Shown in pieces: positions 24,443-34,900 of a stretch of DNA of 59,526 nucleotides. Position numbers and translations under genes: made by a program. Positions within the stretch are counted from its first letter, which is position 1. The number at the start of each line of letters is the position of its first letter. Below the pieces are notes generated by a model. It was not told the origin of the DNA. It saw nothing but the letters and a program-made list of their open reading frames with translations, and did not search any database. This DNA is from Candidatus Gastranaerophilales bacterium (GTDB taxonomy: Bacteria > Cyanobacteriota > Vampirovibrionia > Gastranaerophilales > Gastranaerophilaceae), in NCBI GenBank assembly GCA_944323425.1, contig CALUSL010000011.1:1-59526 (forward strand), in the 5' to 3' direction.

Positions 24443-25699
24443 ATGGGAATTTACAGTATTAAAACGGGAGACAATTTATGGAATATTGTAAAAAAAGAAT
24501 TCAACCTAAAGAATTCTGACGATATTGCCAAAAAAGTTCAGGAAGTGGCAAGAAAAAATAATATAAAAAATCCTGATTCGATTTTTGCCGGGCAGAAAAT
24601 TTCATTGAATATTGAAACAGAAGGTACATCTGTAATTAAATCATCAAATGATATTGCACCATTAAAAGTTGAGCCGGTAAAGTTTGATTTAAGTGTTGAT
24701 AAATCGTTTCTGTCACTCGCATCTGAAAAGATAAATCCGCAAAAAATAAATATAAATAGAGAATTTGTTCAGACTGATCCCAGAGTACACGGTCCTAATC
24801 CGGGAATGGATAGCTATGTTCCGTCAGCTGATGTAGAGGCTGCAAAAACAGAAGTTAATGATGATGATGTAAAAATAAAAAGATATTCTGCTTCGAATCC
24901 AAGTTTTTTAGCTTTAAAATTTAATAAATATCAAGAGGCAGCCAAAAGAATTCAAGAAGCTATCAAGCAGAATGAACAGGAGTTAAAACTCTCAGAAGAA
25001 AGTCCTGCTCTTGATTTGGATAAAGTAAGAACAGTTCTTGATGAAATAGAGCTTCCGGCTTATGAAGGCAAGGCTGATAAGGCTAAAAATGGAGAGGTTG
25101 TGGTTTCTTCGCCGAAACCGGTTACAGAAACTAATACAGAACCCGAAGTAAAAGTCAGAAAGGTCAAAGGTGCTGAAATTACTTCACCTGTAAAGGTTAC
25201 AAATAAAGCAAAATCAAAACCTCGTATTTCTTCGCGCAAGTCGAAATTACATAATATTGATGTAACGCAAAAATATACAGGAACGGCAGAACAGCTGAAT
25301 TTACACTTAAAAGGCGTTTTGAAAGGTACAGGTTCAACACTGCTCAGATTGCAAGAAAAATATGGAATAAGCGCTGCATTTCTTGCTGCAATTGCTATTA
25401 ATGAATCAGCAAATGGTTCCAGTTACAGTGCGAGAAAAAGAAATAATGTCGGCGGTGTAAGAAAAGCAGGCAGTACGAAATTTAAAGTTTACAAAAGTGT
25501 TGATGACTGTCTTGAAGATATGGCAAAATTCCTGAAAAAGAATTACATAGATCAAGGACGTACAACAGTTGGCAGAGTCGGCGCAAAATATTGTCCGACC
25601 AGTGACCATACAGATACTCAGGGAATTAACCAGTTCTGGCCAAGGAATGTAGGTACTTATATGGCACAAATAGACCCATCAGTCAAAGATCAGGTATAA
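24443..25699 (+). CDS. LysM and glucosaminidase-domain protein, peptidoglycan hydrolase
   Basis: A 418-residue protein. Residues 3-53 form a LysM peptidoglycan-binding domain (YSIKTGDNLWNIVKKEF ... PDSIFAGQKISL). A charged, Pro-containing linker follows. Residues ~275-400 look like a glucosaminidase domain related to FlgJ and autolysins, with LQEKYGISAAFLAAIAINESANGSS carrying the presumed catalytic Glu and RKRNNVGGVRKAG. No Sec signal peptide is present, because LysM starts at the second residue. Export must be by another route (for example a flagellar-type or lysis-dependent one), or the gene derives from a phage. GAGGA precedes the ATG. Confidence 0.82.
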   Translation: MGIYSIKTGDNLWNIVKKEFNLKNSDDIAKKVQEVARKNNIKNPDSIFAGQKISLNIETEGTSVIKSSNDIAPLKVEPVKFDLSVDKSFLSLASEKINPQKININREFVQTDPRVHGPNPGMDSYVPSADVEAAKTEVNDDDVKIKRYSASNPSFLALKFNKYQEAAKRIQEAIKQNEQELKLSEESPALDLDKVRTVLDEIELPAYEGKADKAKNGEVVVSSPKPVTETNTEPEVKVRKVKGAEITSPVKVTNKAKSKPRISSRKSKLHNIDVTQKYTGTAEQLNLHLKGVLKGTGSTLLRLQEKYGISAAFLAAIAINESANGSSYSARKRNNVGGVRKAGSTKFKVYKSVDDCLEDMAKFLKKNYIDQGRTTVGRVGAKYCPTSDHTDTQGINQFWPRNVGTYMAQIDPSVKDQV

Positions 25700-25700
25700 A

Positions 25701-27503
25701 TTAGTCATCATTTAGACTGAGCACTGCCATAAAAGCTTCTTGCGGAACTTCTACACGTCCGACTGATTTCATACGTTTTTTGCCCTTCTTCTGTTTTTCG
25801 AGAAGTTTTCTCTTACGTGATATGTCACCGCCGTAACATTTGTCGAGAACGTTTTTACGCATAGCCTTTATATTTGTACGCGCAATAATTCTTCCGCCCA
25901 CTGCTGCTTGTATAGGAACTTCGAACAGCTGACGCGGAATAATATCTTTTAATTTTGATGTTAATTTTTGTCCTATGTAAAAAGCATTATCTTTGTGAAC
26001 AATGGCGCTTAAGGCATCAACAACTTCGCCGGCAAGCATTATATCCAGCTTCACAAGGTCAGAACGGCGATATTCTTTAAATTCATAATCCATACTTGCA
26101 TAGCCTTTTGTTCTCGACTTTAGCTGGTCATAAAAGTCTACGATTACTTCACTGAGAGGTATTTCATATTCCAGATTTACTCTCACGGCATCAAGATATG
26201 ACATATTTATAAATATACCGCGTTTTGTCTGGCACAGATCCATTAATGCGCCTGTGTAATCATTTGGGGCAATAATATTAACAGTAACATACGGTTCTTC
26301 TATATATTCACGATATTGTGGAGATGGAAGGTTTGCCGGATTGTCTATTTCAACCATTTCACCGTTAGTTTTGTACACATGGTAGACAACGGAAGGAGCA
26401 GTGGTAACCAGAGACAGGTCATATTCCCTTTCCAGTCTTTCCTGCGCAATCTCCATATGCAACATGCCAAGAAAACCGCATCTAAAGCCAAATCCGAGAG
26501 CAGAAGACGTTTCCGGTTCAAAAGTTATGGATGAATCATTTAGCTTAAGCTTTTCTAGTGCCTCTTTTAAATCCTGATATTCGTCATTATCAACCGGATA
26601 AAGTCCGGAAAATACCATTGGTAGTGCTTCTTTGTATCCGGGTAAAGGTTCTTTAGCTGGAGTTTCAACATGCGTTATTGTATCTCCGACAAAACGTGTA
26701 AGTTCTTTTATTGAACAGCCCATGTACCCGACATCGCCTGTCTTTAATTCTTTTACAGGAACTCTGTTTGGATTCAGATATCCGAGTTCAACAACTTCAT
26801 ATTCCTTTCCTGTTGCCATAAATTTTATTTTATCTCCAAGTTTTATGCTGCCATCAACTACTTTGAAAAAGCATAAAGTTCCGAGATACTGATCATACGT
26901 GCTATCAAAGACAAGCGCTCTAAGCGGTTTGTCAGATGTATCAACCGGAGGAGGTACAAATTCAACTACTGCCTCAAGAACATCTTCTATTCCTATACCG
27001 GCTTTTGCACTGACCGGAATTGCCATAGAAGCATCAATCCCAAGAATATCTTCTATTTCTTTTTTTACACGTTCTACATCAGCAGACGGGAGATCTATTT
27101 TGTTTATAACAGGGATGATTTCGAGATTTTGTTCTATTGCAAGATAAACATTCGCAAGGGTTTGTGCCTCAACGCCCTGTGTTGAGTCGACTATAAGCAG
27201 TGCCCCCTCACAGGCTGCCAGTGAACGTGACACTTCATAAGAAAAATCAACGTGACCTGGTGTATCAATGAGATTTAACACATAATCTTTACCATCTTTT
27301 GCCTTATAATTCATTCTGGCTGCGTTTAGTTTTATTGTGATACCGCGTTCGCGTTCAATATCCATGGTATCAAGAAGCTGATCCTGCATATCACGTTCCG
27401 CAATAGTATGAGTGGCTTCAAGCAGCCTGTCAGCCAGTGTCGATTTTCCGTGGTCAATATGTGCAATAATACAAAAATTTCTTACGTTATCAATGGTTTT
27501 CAT
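25701..27503 (-). CDS. lepA: Elongation factor 4 (LepA)
   Basis: Ribosome-associated GTPase acting on translocation and initiation. The 600 residues have G1 [10 protein letters not shown]2/G3 ERERGITIK and [16 protein letters not shown], and G4 NKIDLPSAD. The LepA-specific C-terminus is present ([20 protein letters not shown] then [10 protein letters not shown]). I chose the ATG at 27503 ([21 protein letters not shown]); a 21-residue extension in the same frame is not like LepA. No strong ribosome-binding site is seen. It is convergent with the LysM gene with a one-base gap and divergent from rpoZ. Confidence 0.97.
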   Translation of the reverse strand: MKTIDNVRNFCIIAHIDHGKSTLADRLLEATHTIAERDMQDQLLDTMDIERERGITIKLNAARMNYKAKDGKDYVLNLIDTPGHVDFSYEVSRSLAACEGALLIVDSTQGVEAQTLANVYLAIEQNLEIIPVINKIDLPSADVERVKKEIEDILGIDASMAIPVSAKAGIGIEDVLEAVVEFVPPPVDTSDKPLRALVFDSTYDQYLGTLCFFKVVDGSIKLGDKIKFMATGKEYEVVELGYLNPNRVPVKELKTGDVGYMGCSIKELTRFVGDTITHVETPAKEPLPGYKEALPMVFSGLYPVDNDEYQDLKEALEKLKLNDSSITFEPETSSALGFGFRCGFLGMLHMEIAQERLEREYDLSLVTTAPSVVYHVYKTNGEMVEIDNPANLPSPQYREYIEEPYVTVNIIAPNDYTGALMDLCQTKRGIFINMSYLDAVRVNLEYEIPLSEVIVDFYDQLKSRTKGYASMDYEFKEYRRSDLVKLDIMLAGEVVDALSAIVHKDNAFYIGQKLTSKLKDIIPRQLFEVPIQAAVGGRIIARTNIKAMRKNVLDKCYGGDISRKRKLLEKQKKGKKRMKSVGRVEVPQEAFMAVLSLNDD

Positions 27504-27671
27504 ATAATCAGTATATCTAAAAAACAGTTTTTGTAAAACAAAGTTCCTTAAATTCAAATGCGGCACAGAAAAATTGTTTGTCTATAAGGAACGTTGTTTT
27601 AATTGGTTATTGATATTATTTTTATCTTATATTATAGTTTTAATATAGGTAAGATTTTATCGGAGACGAAA

Positions 27672-27914
27672 ATGACACAGATTATAAAAGTAGCATGGGA
27701 ATTGAACGAAAATTGCGAAAACCGTTATCAGCTTGTATATGAAATTGCAGAACTTGCTAAAAAACTTGTTGATGAATATCAGATGAAAAAACCGAAAGAT
27801 GAACTCGGATATGACGATTTCGCTTTCGATAGTGCAATAAAAAAAGAAAACCCTATAGAACATGCGATTATGGTAAAAGCCTCTGAAGCTGATGAAAGCA
27901 GACTTGTAGGTTAA
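27672..27914 (+). CDS. rpoZ: RNA polymerase omega subunit
   Basis: An 80-residue protein whose core ENRYQLVYEIAELAKKLVDEY matches the conserved N-x-x-x-L-V-x-x-x-A-x-x-A region of omega. It is followed by a short acidic stretch and PIEHAIMVKASE. This arrangement is nearer to the cyanobacterial omega than to that of Proteobacteria. The ATG at 27672 follows GGAG; an in-frame upstream extension to 27603 is not supported. A strong terminator lies 22 bases after the stop. Omega assists assembly of RNA polymerase through the beta-prime subunit. The small size makes the assignment probable rather than certain. Confidence 0.72.
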   Translation: MTQIIKVAWELNENCENRYQLVYEIAELAKKLVDEYQMKKPKDELGYDDFAFDSAIKKENPIEHAIMVKASEADESRLVG

Positions 27915-27936
27915 AAAAAGAAAAGATTTAAAAAAA

Positions 27937-27967
27937 AGAACTTTCCAACTGGAAAGTTCTTTTTTTT
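27937..27967 (+). terminator. Strong intrinsic terminator after rpoZ
   Basis: AGAACTTTCC (27937-27946) pairs perfectly with GGAAAGTTCT (27951-27960) around AACT, followed by seven further T. An A-run on the other side makes it usable from the minus strand too. Confidence 0.92.
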
Positions 27968-28091
27968 CGTTATATTTTTGTTGCTGATCCTGAAATATAT
28001 AAATAATACAGGTTTTTCAGATTAAGATTTTATAAAGGCAATATATTTAGATGATAAAATTAAAACAGGGTGAATTAAGAAGGAGATTTAT

Positions 28092-29216
28092 ATGATACCT
28101 ATTATCAATTCAAAAAGACAGTATGAAACAATAGGACCTGATGTAGAGAAAGCAGTTCTTGAGGTATTGCGCTCCGGTTCATACATTCTGGGTAAGAACA
28201 ATCAGGCTCTTCAGGAAGAACTTGCAAAATATATTGGAGTAAAACACACAGTTACTCTTAACTCCGGTACGGATGCTCTTCATCTTGCTTTGAGAGCACT
28301 TGATATCGGTAAAGGTGATGAGGTAATTACTGTTGCATTTACTTTTGTTGCAACAACCGAATCTGTTGAGATTGTCGGTGCAACTCCTGTTTTCGTTGAT
28401 ATTGACAAAGATACGTTCAATATGAATGCAAAACTTATAGAAGAAAAAATTACACCGAAAACAAAAGCTATTATGCCTGTTCACCTCTATGGTCAGCCCT
28501 GTGATATGGATGTGATTATGGATGTTGCAAAACGCTACAATCTGCACGTTATAGAAGACTGTTGTCAGGCAATCGGCGCTGAATACAAAGGTAAGAAAGT
28601 TGGTACCTTTGGCGATATCGGATGCTACAGCTTCTATCCAACTAAAAACCTCGGAGCAATGGGCGACGGCGGGCTTGTTACAACAAACAGCGACTATCTG
28701 AAAGACAGAATTGTTGCATTAAGAAATCACGGCGGTGCTGTAAGATACCATCATGATGAAATCGGGGTAAACAGCCGTCTTGATGAAGTACAGGCTGCTA
28801 TTCTTAGAGTAAAACTTCCTTATATTGATGAATGGAACAAAAAAAGAAGAGAGCATGCTGCTTTTTATAATAAACTTTTTGCTCAATATCCGGATATTGA
28901 AACACCAAAAGAACTTGATAATACGTATTGTGTTTATCATCAGTACACAGTTAAAGTTCCTAATCGTGATGAAGTTCATAAACTTCTTCAGGAAGCCGGT
29001 ATCGGTGCAATGATTTATTATCCGATTCCTTTACATATGCAGAAAGTTCATGCACATCTTAATGTACCTGAAAACTCTCTGCCTGTAACTGTTGAAAATA
29101 CAAAACACGTTATGAGTCTTCCGATGTTCCCTGAAATTACGGAAGAAGAACAGAGAACAGTTGTTGAAGAAGTTGTAAAAGCAGTTGAAAAAGCAAAATC
29201 TGCTGCTTGCTGCTAG
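28092..29216 (+). CDS. DegT/DnrJ/EryC1-family sugar aminotransferase
   Basis: PLP-dependent transfer of an amino group to a nucleotide-linked keto-sugar, as used for surface polysaccharides or glycans. The 374 residues show SGTDALHLALRAL (cofactor phosphate site), VHLYGQPCDMD, EDCCQAIGAEYKG, and the PLP lysine K185 in FYPTKNLGAMGDGG, then RNHGG and NSRLDEVQAA. AAGGAG precedes the ATG. It is a single gene between two strong terminators, without other sugar genes around, so the exact sugar cannot be deduced. The C-terminal AACC is unusual but short. Confidence 0.92.
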   Translation: MIPIINSKRQYETIGPDVEKAVLEVLRSGSYILGKNNQALQEELAKYIGVKHTVTLNSGTDALHLALRALDIGKGDEVITVAFTFVATTESVEIVGATPVFVDIDKDTFNMNAKLIEEKITPKTKAIMPVHLYGQPCDMDVIMDVAKRYNLHVIEDCCQAIGAEYKGKKVGTFGDIGCYSFYPTKNLGAMGDGGLVTTNSDYLKDRIVALRNHGGAVRYHHDEIGVNSRLDEVQAAILRVKLPYIDEWNKKRREHAAFYNKLFAQYPDIETPKELDNTYCVYHQYTVKVPNRDEVHKLLQEAGIGAMIYYPIPLHMQKVHAHLNVPENSLPVTVENTKHVMSLPMFPEITEEEQRTVVEEVVKAVEKAKSAACC

Positions 29217-29240
29217 AGCTTAATTCATATTTGTTGATAA

Positions 29241-29279
29241 AAAAATCCCGCCGGATTTAATAATCTAGGCGGGATTTTT
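29241..29279. terminator. Bidirectional terminator between convergent genes
   Basis: AAAAATCCCGCC (29241-29252) and GGCGGGATTTTT (29268-29279) form a perfect 12-bp stem. The loop can itself pair (GATT/AATC). It serves the aminotransferase on the plus strand and the nucleoside transporter on the minus strand. Confidence 0.92.
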
Positions 29280-29311
29280 ATATGTTTTTAGCTTTTATCA
29301 AATTTATCTTA

Positions 29312-30592
29312 TTACATCAAGATTCCGGCAATACATGCTGAAAGATAAGAAGCCAGTGTTCCGCAAAACAGAGCTTTTACACCGAGTTTTGCAAGATCTT
29401 TTCTTCTGTTGGGAGCAAGTTCTCCAATTCCTCCTATCTGGATTGCAATAGAACCGAGGTTTGCAAATCCGCAGAGGGCAAAGCTCGCAATAATAACGCT
29501 CTTAGGGCTGAGCGTATCTTTTAGCATTGACAAATCAAGATATGCGATAAACTCATTGAAAACAAGTTTTGTGCCCATTAGAGAGCCGACAGCGCCCGCC
29601 TCTTTAAAAGGAACTCCCATTGCAAGAGAAAACAGCGAGAAAATACTTCCGAGTATTTCTTTTAGTGAAAGGTGTTCCAGATTTATGCCTATAACTGTCA
29701 GATTAAAGTGGAATGTGTTATACAAAAAACTTCCTATTCCGCCAAGAATCCAATCAATCATGGAAATCAATGCAATTAGTGCAATCAACATTGCTATAAC
29801 ATTTATTGATACTTTCATACCGTCGCTTGCACCATGGGCAATTGCATCTATAAGGTTTACATGGTTTCTTTTTATTTCGACTTTGACTTCATTTTTTGTC
29901 TGAGATTCTTCAGTTTCCGGATAAACAATTTTTGAGATAATCAGTGCACCGGGTGCTGCCATTATTGACGCTGCAAGAAGATATTCAGCGGGAATTCCCA
30001 TTCCTATATACATAGCCATAACACCTCCGGCAATACAAGCCATACTACCTGTCATTGATGCAAGAAGCTCTGACATTGTCATTGTCGCAAGATATGGCTT
30101 AATCATAATTTGGGCTTCGACCTGTCCAACGAATGCACTTGCTATGTTTGATAGAGATTCTGCGCCGCTTACATTCATAATTTTGTACATAATTTTTGCA
30201 AAGAATGATACGACTCTCTGCATTATGCCGTAGTAGTACAGAATATTAACCAGTATTAATATGAAAATGATGGTAGGTATGAGTTTTAAAGCAAAAATAA
30301 AATTAGCCCCTTCTCCGAAAAGTTCAATCATTTTTTCCGGCTTGCCGGTCAGTACGCCAAATACAAAATTTCCTCCCATATCGGAAAAATCAAGAATTTT
30401 TTGGATGAACATACCTATTGCGTGGAATATGGTTTTTCCGAGAGGAACTTTCAGTACAAATATTGCTAATAATATTTGCAGAATGAAGCCGGGGATTATT
30501 GTTTTTAGTGATATTGCCTTTCGGTTGTTTGAAAAAGCATATGCAATAGCGAAAATTAAAATTATACCTATAATACCCGTAAATCTTTCCAT
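29312..30592 (-). CDS. nupC: Concentrative nucleoside transporter (NupC/CNT family)
   Basis: Inner-membrane symporter importing nucleosides with protons or sodium. The 426 residues contain multiple hydrophobic segments and the hallmark CNT motifs: GSLMGTKLVFNEFIAY, then ALCGFANLGSIAIQIGG with GELAPNRRKDLAKLGVKAL and a final GTLASYLSACIAGIL. An N-terminal FSNNRKAISLKTIIPGF segment is also typical. AGGA precedes the ATG. It stands alone, convergent with the aminotransferase across a shared terminator. Ion and nucleoside preference cannot be read from what I see. Confidence 0.93.
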   Translation of the reverse strand: MERFTGIIGIILIFAIAYAFSNNRKAISLKTIIPGFILQILLAIFVLKVPLGKTIFHAIGMFIQKILDFSDMGGNFVFGVLTGKPEKMIELFGEGANFIFALKLIPTIIFILILVNILYYYGIMQRVVSFFAKIMYKIMNVSGAESLSNIASAFVGQVEAQIMIKPYLATMTMSELLASMTGSMACIAGGVMAMYIGMGIPAEYLLAASIMAAPGALIISKIVYPETEESQTKNEVKVEIKRNHVNLIDAIAHGASDGMKVSINVIAMLIALIALISMIDWILGGIGSFLYNTFHFNLTVIGINLEHLSLKEILGSIFSLFSLAMGVPFKEAGAVGSLMGTKLVFNEFIAYLDLSMLKDTLSPKSVIIASFALCGFANLGSIAIQIGGIGELAPNRRKDLAKLGVKALFCGTLASYLSACIAGILM

Positions 30593-30742
30593 CTGTCCAT
30601 CCTAACTTTTGCGTCTTTTGTAATTTAATTGTACTCAAATCATTAGAAAAATTATATAGAGAATTGATATTTGTAACAATATTAATATTTTTTGTCAAAA
30701 ATAACCTCCCGTATGTTTTACTATATCTGTGAAGGTGAATTA

Positions 30743-31156
30743 ATGACGAATGCTGTATCAAATCTGAATATTCAGCCGCAGCCTGCTCCTGTTCAGGCTG
30801 TACGGTCTGTTTCTACTCCGGTTGCTGCAAGTAATTTGACCTCTTCTGCGGATTTTAGTCTGCCCAAAAAAAATGTTGTTATTAATCCACCACAATATTT
30901 TTACAAGTTTTCAGTAAGGGATGCGGCTCATCTGGATAGCGAGTTCAGTAGAAATTATATGAAAACTATACTTGAGTCTGTGCATAAACATCCGGTAAAA
31001 AAGAATAAAAATTCAAAGCAAAACTGGCTTCTGGGTTCTGCTATAGCCGGAGGGGGGCTTGCTCTATTTTGTAAAAGAGACTCTGTTGTTACGTATTTAA
31101 AGAGAACAGTTGATATATTAAAAACGAAAATACCCTATTTGCAGGGCAAAATTTAA
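30743..31156 (+). CDS. Hypothetical protein with one membrane segment (137 aa)
   Basis: The ATG at 30743 follows AAGGTG; an in-frame extension to 30692 lacks a site. The N-terminal ~55 residues are disordered-looking (Pro, Ser, Gln, Ala: NIQPQPAPVQAVRSVSTPV). A basic patch (HPVKKNKNSKQNW) then precedes a short hydrophobic helix (LLGSAIAGGGLALFC, ~95-110) and a basic tail. No family recognised. It lies 24 bases before the coiled-coil gene at 31181 and both run towards the giant gene on the other strand, so the pair may form one unit. Confidence 0.7.
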   Translation: MTNAVSNLNIQPQPAPVQAVRSVSTPVAASNLTSSADFSLPKKNVVINPPQYFYKFSVRDAAHLDSEFSRNYMKTILESVHKHPVKKNKNSKQNWLLGSAIAGGGLALFCKRDSVVTYLKRTVDILKTKIPYLQGKI

Positions 31157-31180
31157 ATTTAATTATTTCATAATATAAAT

Positions 31181-31855
31181 ATGGACGAAATGGAAAAGAA
31201 AAGAAGTATTGAAAAGTTTCTTTCGGAAAATCATCTGAATGAAAATTTTCTTGTTATCCGAAGCAAATCTATATCTGATGAAACTTCTTCTCTTTTCAGG
31301 AAAAGGTTGAATGCCTATGATTCTGCACTTTTTGAGGAGACCTCTGTTCAGAAAATTGATGATCCGAGTCTGAAACTGGAGACGAAAATTGAAAAGGTAG
31401 AAGAAATGATTTCTGTTCTTGCTGAAAAACTTGTCGTTTCAGAAGCTGTGCAGGATACTATGCTGACAAAAGAAATTTTTATCCAGAAACTGATGCTGGA
31501 AAAAAAACTTGAGAAACTTCAGAAAGAATATAAAGAAAAGGGTTTTGAGACAAAACTCACGCAAGGACTGATAAATGTTTTTGGGATGCCTGAAAATATT
31601 GAAAATAATTTAAAAAAGAAGGTACAGAATTTTGTGAAAAATTCCGGCATAACAAAACCTTTCCGTCCGGTCCGAAATTTTTTCAAAATAAAAGAAACTT
31701 TGAATCGTCTGGATAAGATTAACAAATCTGTTGACGAATTGATTACAATGAATGTGCCGTACGGAGAAGGGGATCAGCGCTACAAAGCACTGGCAAACCA
31801 TATTGCACGGGCGAATTATCTCCAAAATAAAATAGAAAAAGATTTTAAAGACTAA
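31181..31855 (+). CDS. Coiled-coil hypothetical protein (224 aa)
   Basis: A charged, almost wholly helical protein. Heptad-like stretches run from ~65 to 125 (SLKLETKIEKVEEMISVLAE, KLMLEKKLEKLQKEYKEKG), and a further helical part ends the protein (NKIEKDFKD). It has no signal peptide or membrane helix. No strong ribosome-binding site is visible at either the first ATG or the one three codons later. No family recognised. It sits 102 bases from the 3' end of the convergent 3,980-residue giant. A role as a cytoplasmic chaperone for that protein is conceivable but has no direct support. Confidence 0.7.
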   Translation: MDEMEKKRSIEKFLSENHLNENFLVIRSKSISDETSSLFRKRLNAYDSALFEETSVQKIDDPSLKLETKIEKVEEMISVLAEKLVVSEAVQDTMLTKEIFIQKLMLEKKLEKLQKEYKEKGFETKLTQGLINVFGMPENIENNLKKKVQNFVKNSGITKPFRPVRNFFKIKETLNRLDKINKSVDELITMNVPYGEGDQRYKALANHIARANYLQNKIEKDFKD

Positions 31856-31957
31856 ATTGTACGAATTTTATTACATTATTGAAAAAATCTTTTGAGTGTT
31901 ACTAAAAAGGACTTTTTCTATTTTGACATCTGCTAATCTTAAAGCCAAAAGTCAGCT

Positions 31958-34900
31958 TTACACAATAGGATTAAAACCAGGATTATTCTGATTGATAATT
32001 ATTCTGGTCAGAGATTCATTGTATTGTTTATTTAATTTTGTTATAAGACTGTTAATTTCAGAGTATTGTTCCTGCAGTCTTGTCAGAAAATCCATAAGTT
32101 CTTTCTGGCTTTGGGCTAGAGCTTCATCGCCTCCGTAGAGCGACAACTCGCTTTCCAACCTCGAAAGCTCACCTTTGTTCAGGGTCATTTCTTTTTGCAG
32201 CGCATTTCTCTGGCTGGTCAGTGTTCTTATTGTTGAATTGAAATAGCCGCTTACCGGTTTGAGTGAATCATCTATTGTGTCTTTGACTCTTGTAAATGAA
32301 CCGGCTACAGTGTGATCAATCGGATCTCCCGTGTCATCACCTATAAGCAATTCTGAAACATTCTGAGGATTGGATAAAAATGCATTGTAGAATTCATCAC
32401 GGTTTAGAGTAAGTGATACTTTTCCTGCTGTGGAGGTAGCAGAGCCGCTAATATTTACAATAATTCCGATATCTGCGAGTTCCTGCTGAATATCAGTTCT
32501 GTTTCCTATATCATCAGTCAGTGCGTCTCTGATACGACCGAGAAGTGCTGAAAACTCTGCATCGTCTGCAACGTTTGTAGACTGGGACAGTGTCATTGCA
32601 ACATTGAACTTGCCTACAAAATCTACCAGCTTCTGATATGTTTCGTCCAGAGTCAGGCTGCCGATATTTATGGTGCCTGCGCCGGTTTCTTTAATGGTAA
32701 TTGTTATTGCCGTGTCAGCATCATTTGTCGTGATTTTTCCGTCTTTGTCCAGCTTGATGACATTTGACTCTGTTTCGTAGTCTGTGCCGTTAAGGTTAAA
32801 TACCGCATTGTATCCATTTTGTTGGGTTGCAACATTCATTGCATTTCCGTTCGTGAATCCCACTATATCCGTAAGATTTGAGGAACCGGCTTCTATTTCT
32901 ATGCGGGCGTTCGTTTTTTGGGCATTGGACGTAAGGACTATTCTGTTGTCAACAAAATCTGCATGTACACCATTTTCGTCAGTGGAAAGGAATGCGCCGT
33001 TTATTTTGTTAATAAGGTCTGCAATGGTGTCTGTTTCTGAAACGTTTATTACAGTGTTGTTGATTTTAAAGTTACCGGCTGTCACACCAAGCGTGCTGAG
33101 CAAAACATTTTCATTGCTGACCTGCAGTCTGTCGCTTTTAATAACTGTGCTTGTCGCATTTGTTCCGTTTTCTATCTGTGCTGTAGAAGATAATGTACCG
33201 CCGGAGGTAAACCCGATTTTGTTGGTAAAATCGCTTGTGCCTTTTGTTACTACAATACCTCCGTCTGTTTCTGAGGAATTTCTTGTCAATACCATTTTGC
33301 CTGTTGTTGCATCGATTGAGGCTGTAATTCCTATGCCAGAAGCATTTATTGCAGCGGCAATTTCTTGAACAGTGTCCGTTGACTGTATTTCTATTCTTCT
33401 TGTGTCTGTGATGTTTCCGTTTTTATCAGTCAGTGAGATATAGAAGTTGCCTGAGGTGTATCCAAGTAATGACGCATTCTCTGCAGTTTTTGAGGATGTA
33501 AGAGTTGAAAGTGTTCCGTTTTCAGCTGGTTTTATCTGCGTACCGTTCTGCGTAAAGCCGGTTGCCTCCGCAAAATTCGATGTACCGTCTTTTAGGGATA
33601 TTTGGTACGCACCTGCAAGTTTTGAGGTCAGAACCAGATTTGTGTTATAAGGGTCTATCTGTGCTGTAATACCCAGATCTGAATTCGTAATTTGTCCGGC
33701 TATTTCAGCAAGCGTTTCATTTCCCGTCAGTGTAAATGTTCTCGTAATTGTAGTTCCATCCGGATTAGTAACAGTTATTTCAAAATCTCCGGCGCTGAAT
33801 TTCATTCCGCTGTCAATACCGGTTCTGGTACCGGAAAGGGTTGAGTAAATATCCTGTTTACCTGTGACGCCGGTTGCTGTGCCTCCTATTGTGCCGGCAG
33901 TAAGTCCGAGTATGCGCGCGTAATCTGTGTCTCCGTCATCAATGCGGATTGTTGCGCCGTTTTCTATTGTCGTTGTAATTTCAATTTGACCGGAACTGTT
34001 AAGGGAAGCCCTAAAGTCACTCTGTGTGCTTGTGTTAATAAAATCAAGAACGTCCTGAATTGTTGTTACGCCTTTTTCTACGCTAACATTGAGTGTTCTG
34101 TGTCCTGCTGCGGAAATTGTGAATGAGCCTGAGGTCATATTATTGAAGCTCTGGGTAGCACTCAATCCGCTGACAGAACCGGTTATTTTGGACAATCCGT
34201 ATGAACCGTTGTCTGTAACGCCGGTTGATGACCAGCTTTCTCCGACAAGACCTGTCAGTTTGTAAAAATCTGATGTACCTGATACTCTTAGCTCAGAACT
34301 GTTTTGACCGGTTGTCTTTATATATAGGGCGCCGTTTTCATCAAGTCCTGCTTCAAAATTTCCGTTTTGCGAAATTTTGTCAATAACATCCTGAATTCTG
34401 TCGTTTGCTGAGATATTTATTGTTTCTGTGGTTGAACCTGCGGTTAAAACCAGTGTGCCTGCCTGCATTCCGCCGAAAACATGATTAGCATCAAGGTTTT
34501 TCATGGAACCGGTAATCATTGATTTTCCGGAAGTTAGGTCTGTTGTCGAAAAATCGGCATCCGTGGTTGCGCCTGTCGTGGACATACCTGCCATTGTGAC
34601 AAAACCGGAAGAGTCGTTCTGGAACGTAATCTCTGACGCATATTCTCCGTTTAACTGGATATGTATACGACCTTTGCCTGTTGTGTCATCAACATCTACT
34701 TTGAATATCATTTTGCTTGTATCAAGACGGTTTGAGCCTGTGACATCGCTTGCCTGATACTGGGCTTCTCTGTCAATGATAGCCTGTTTCATCTTGTTCA
34801 AAATAGTATCAACGCTATCGCTTGAAGAAACGTTTATCGTATATGAACGCTCCGGTCTGTAAATTATATCGCCGTTTGGCGTGGTTGTCATTGTTTCACC

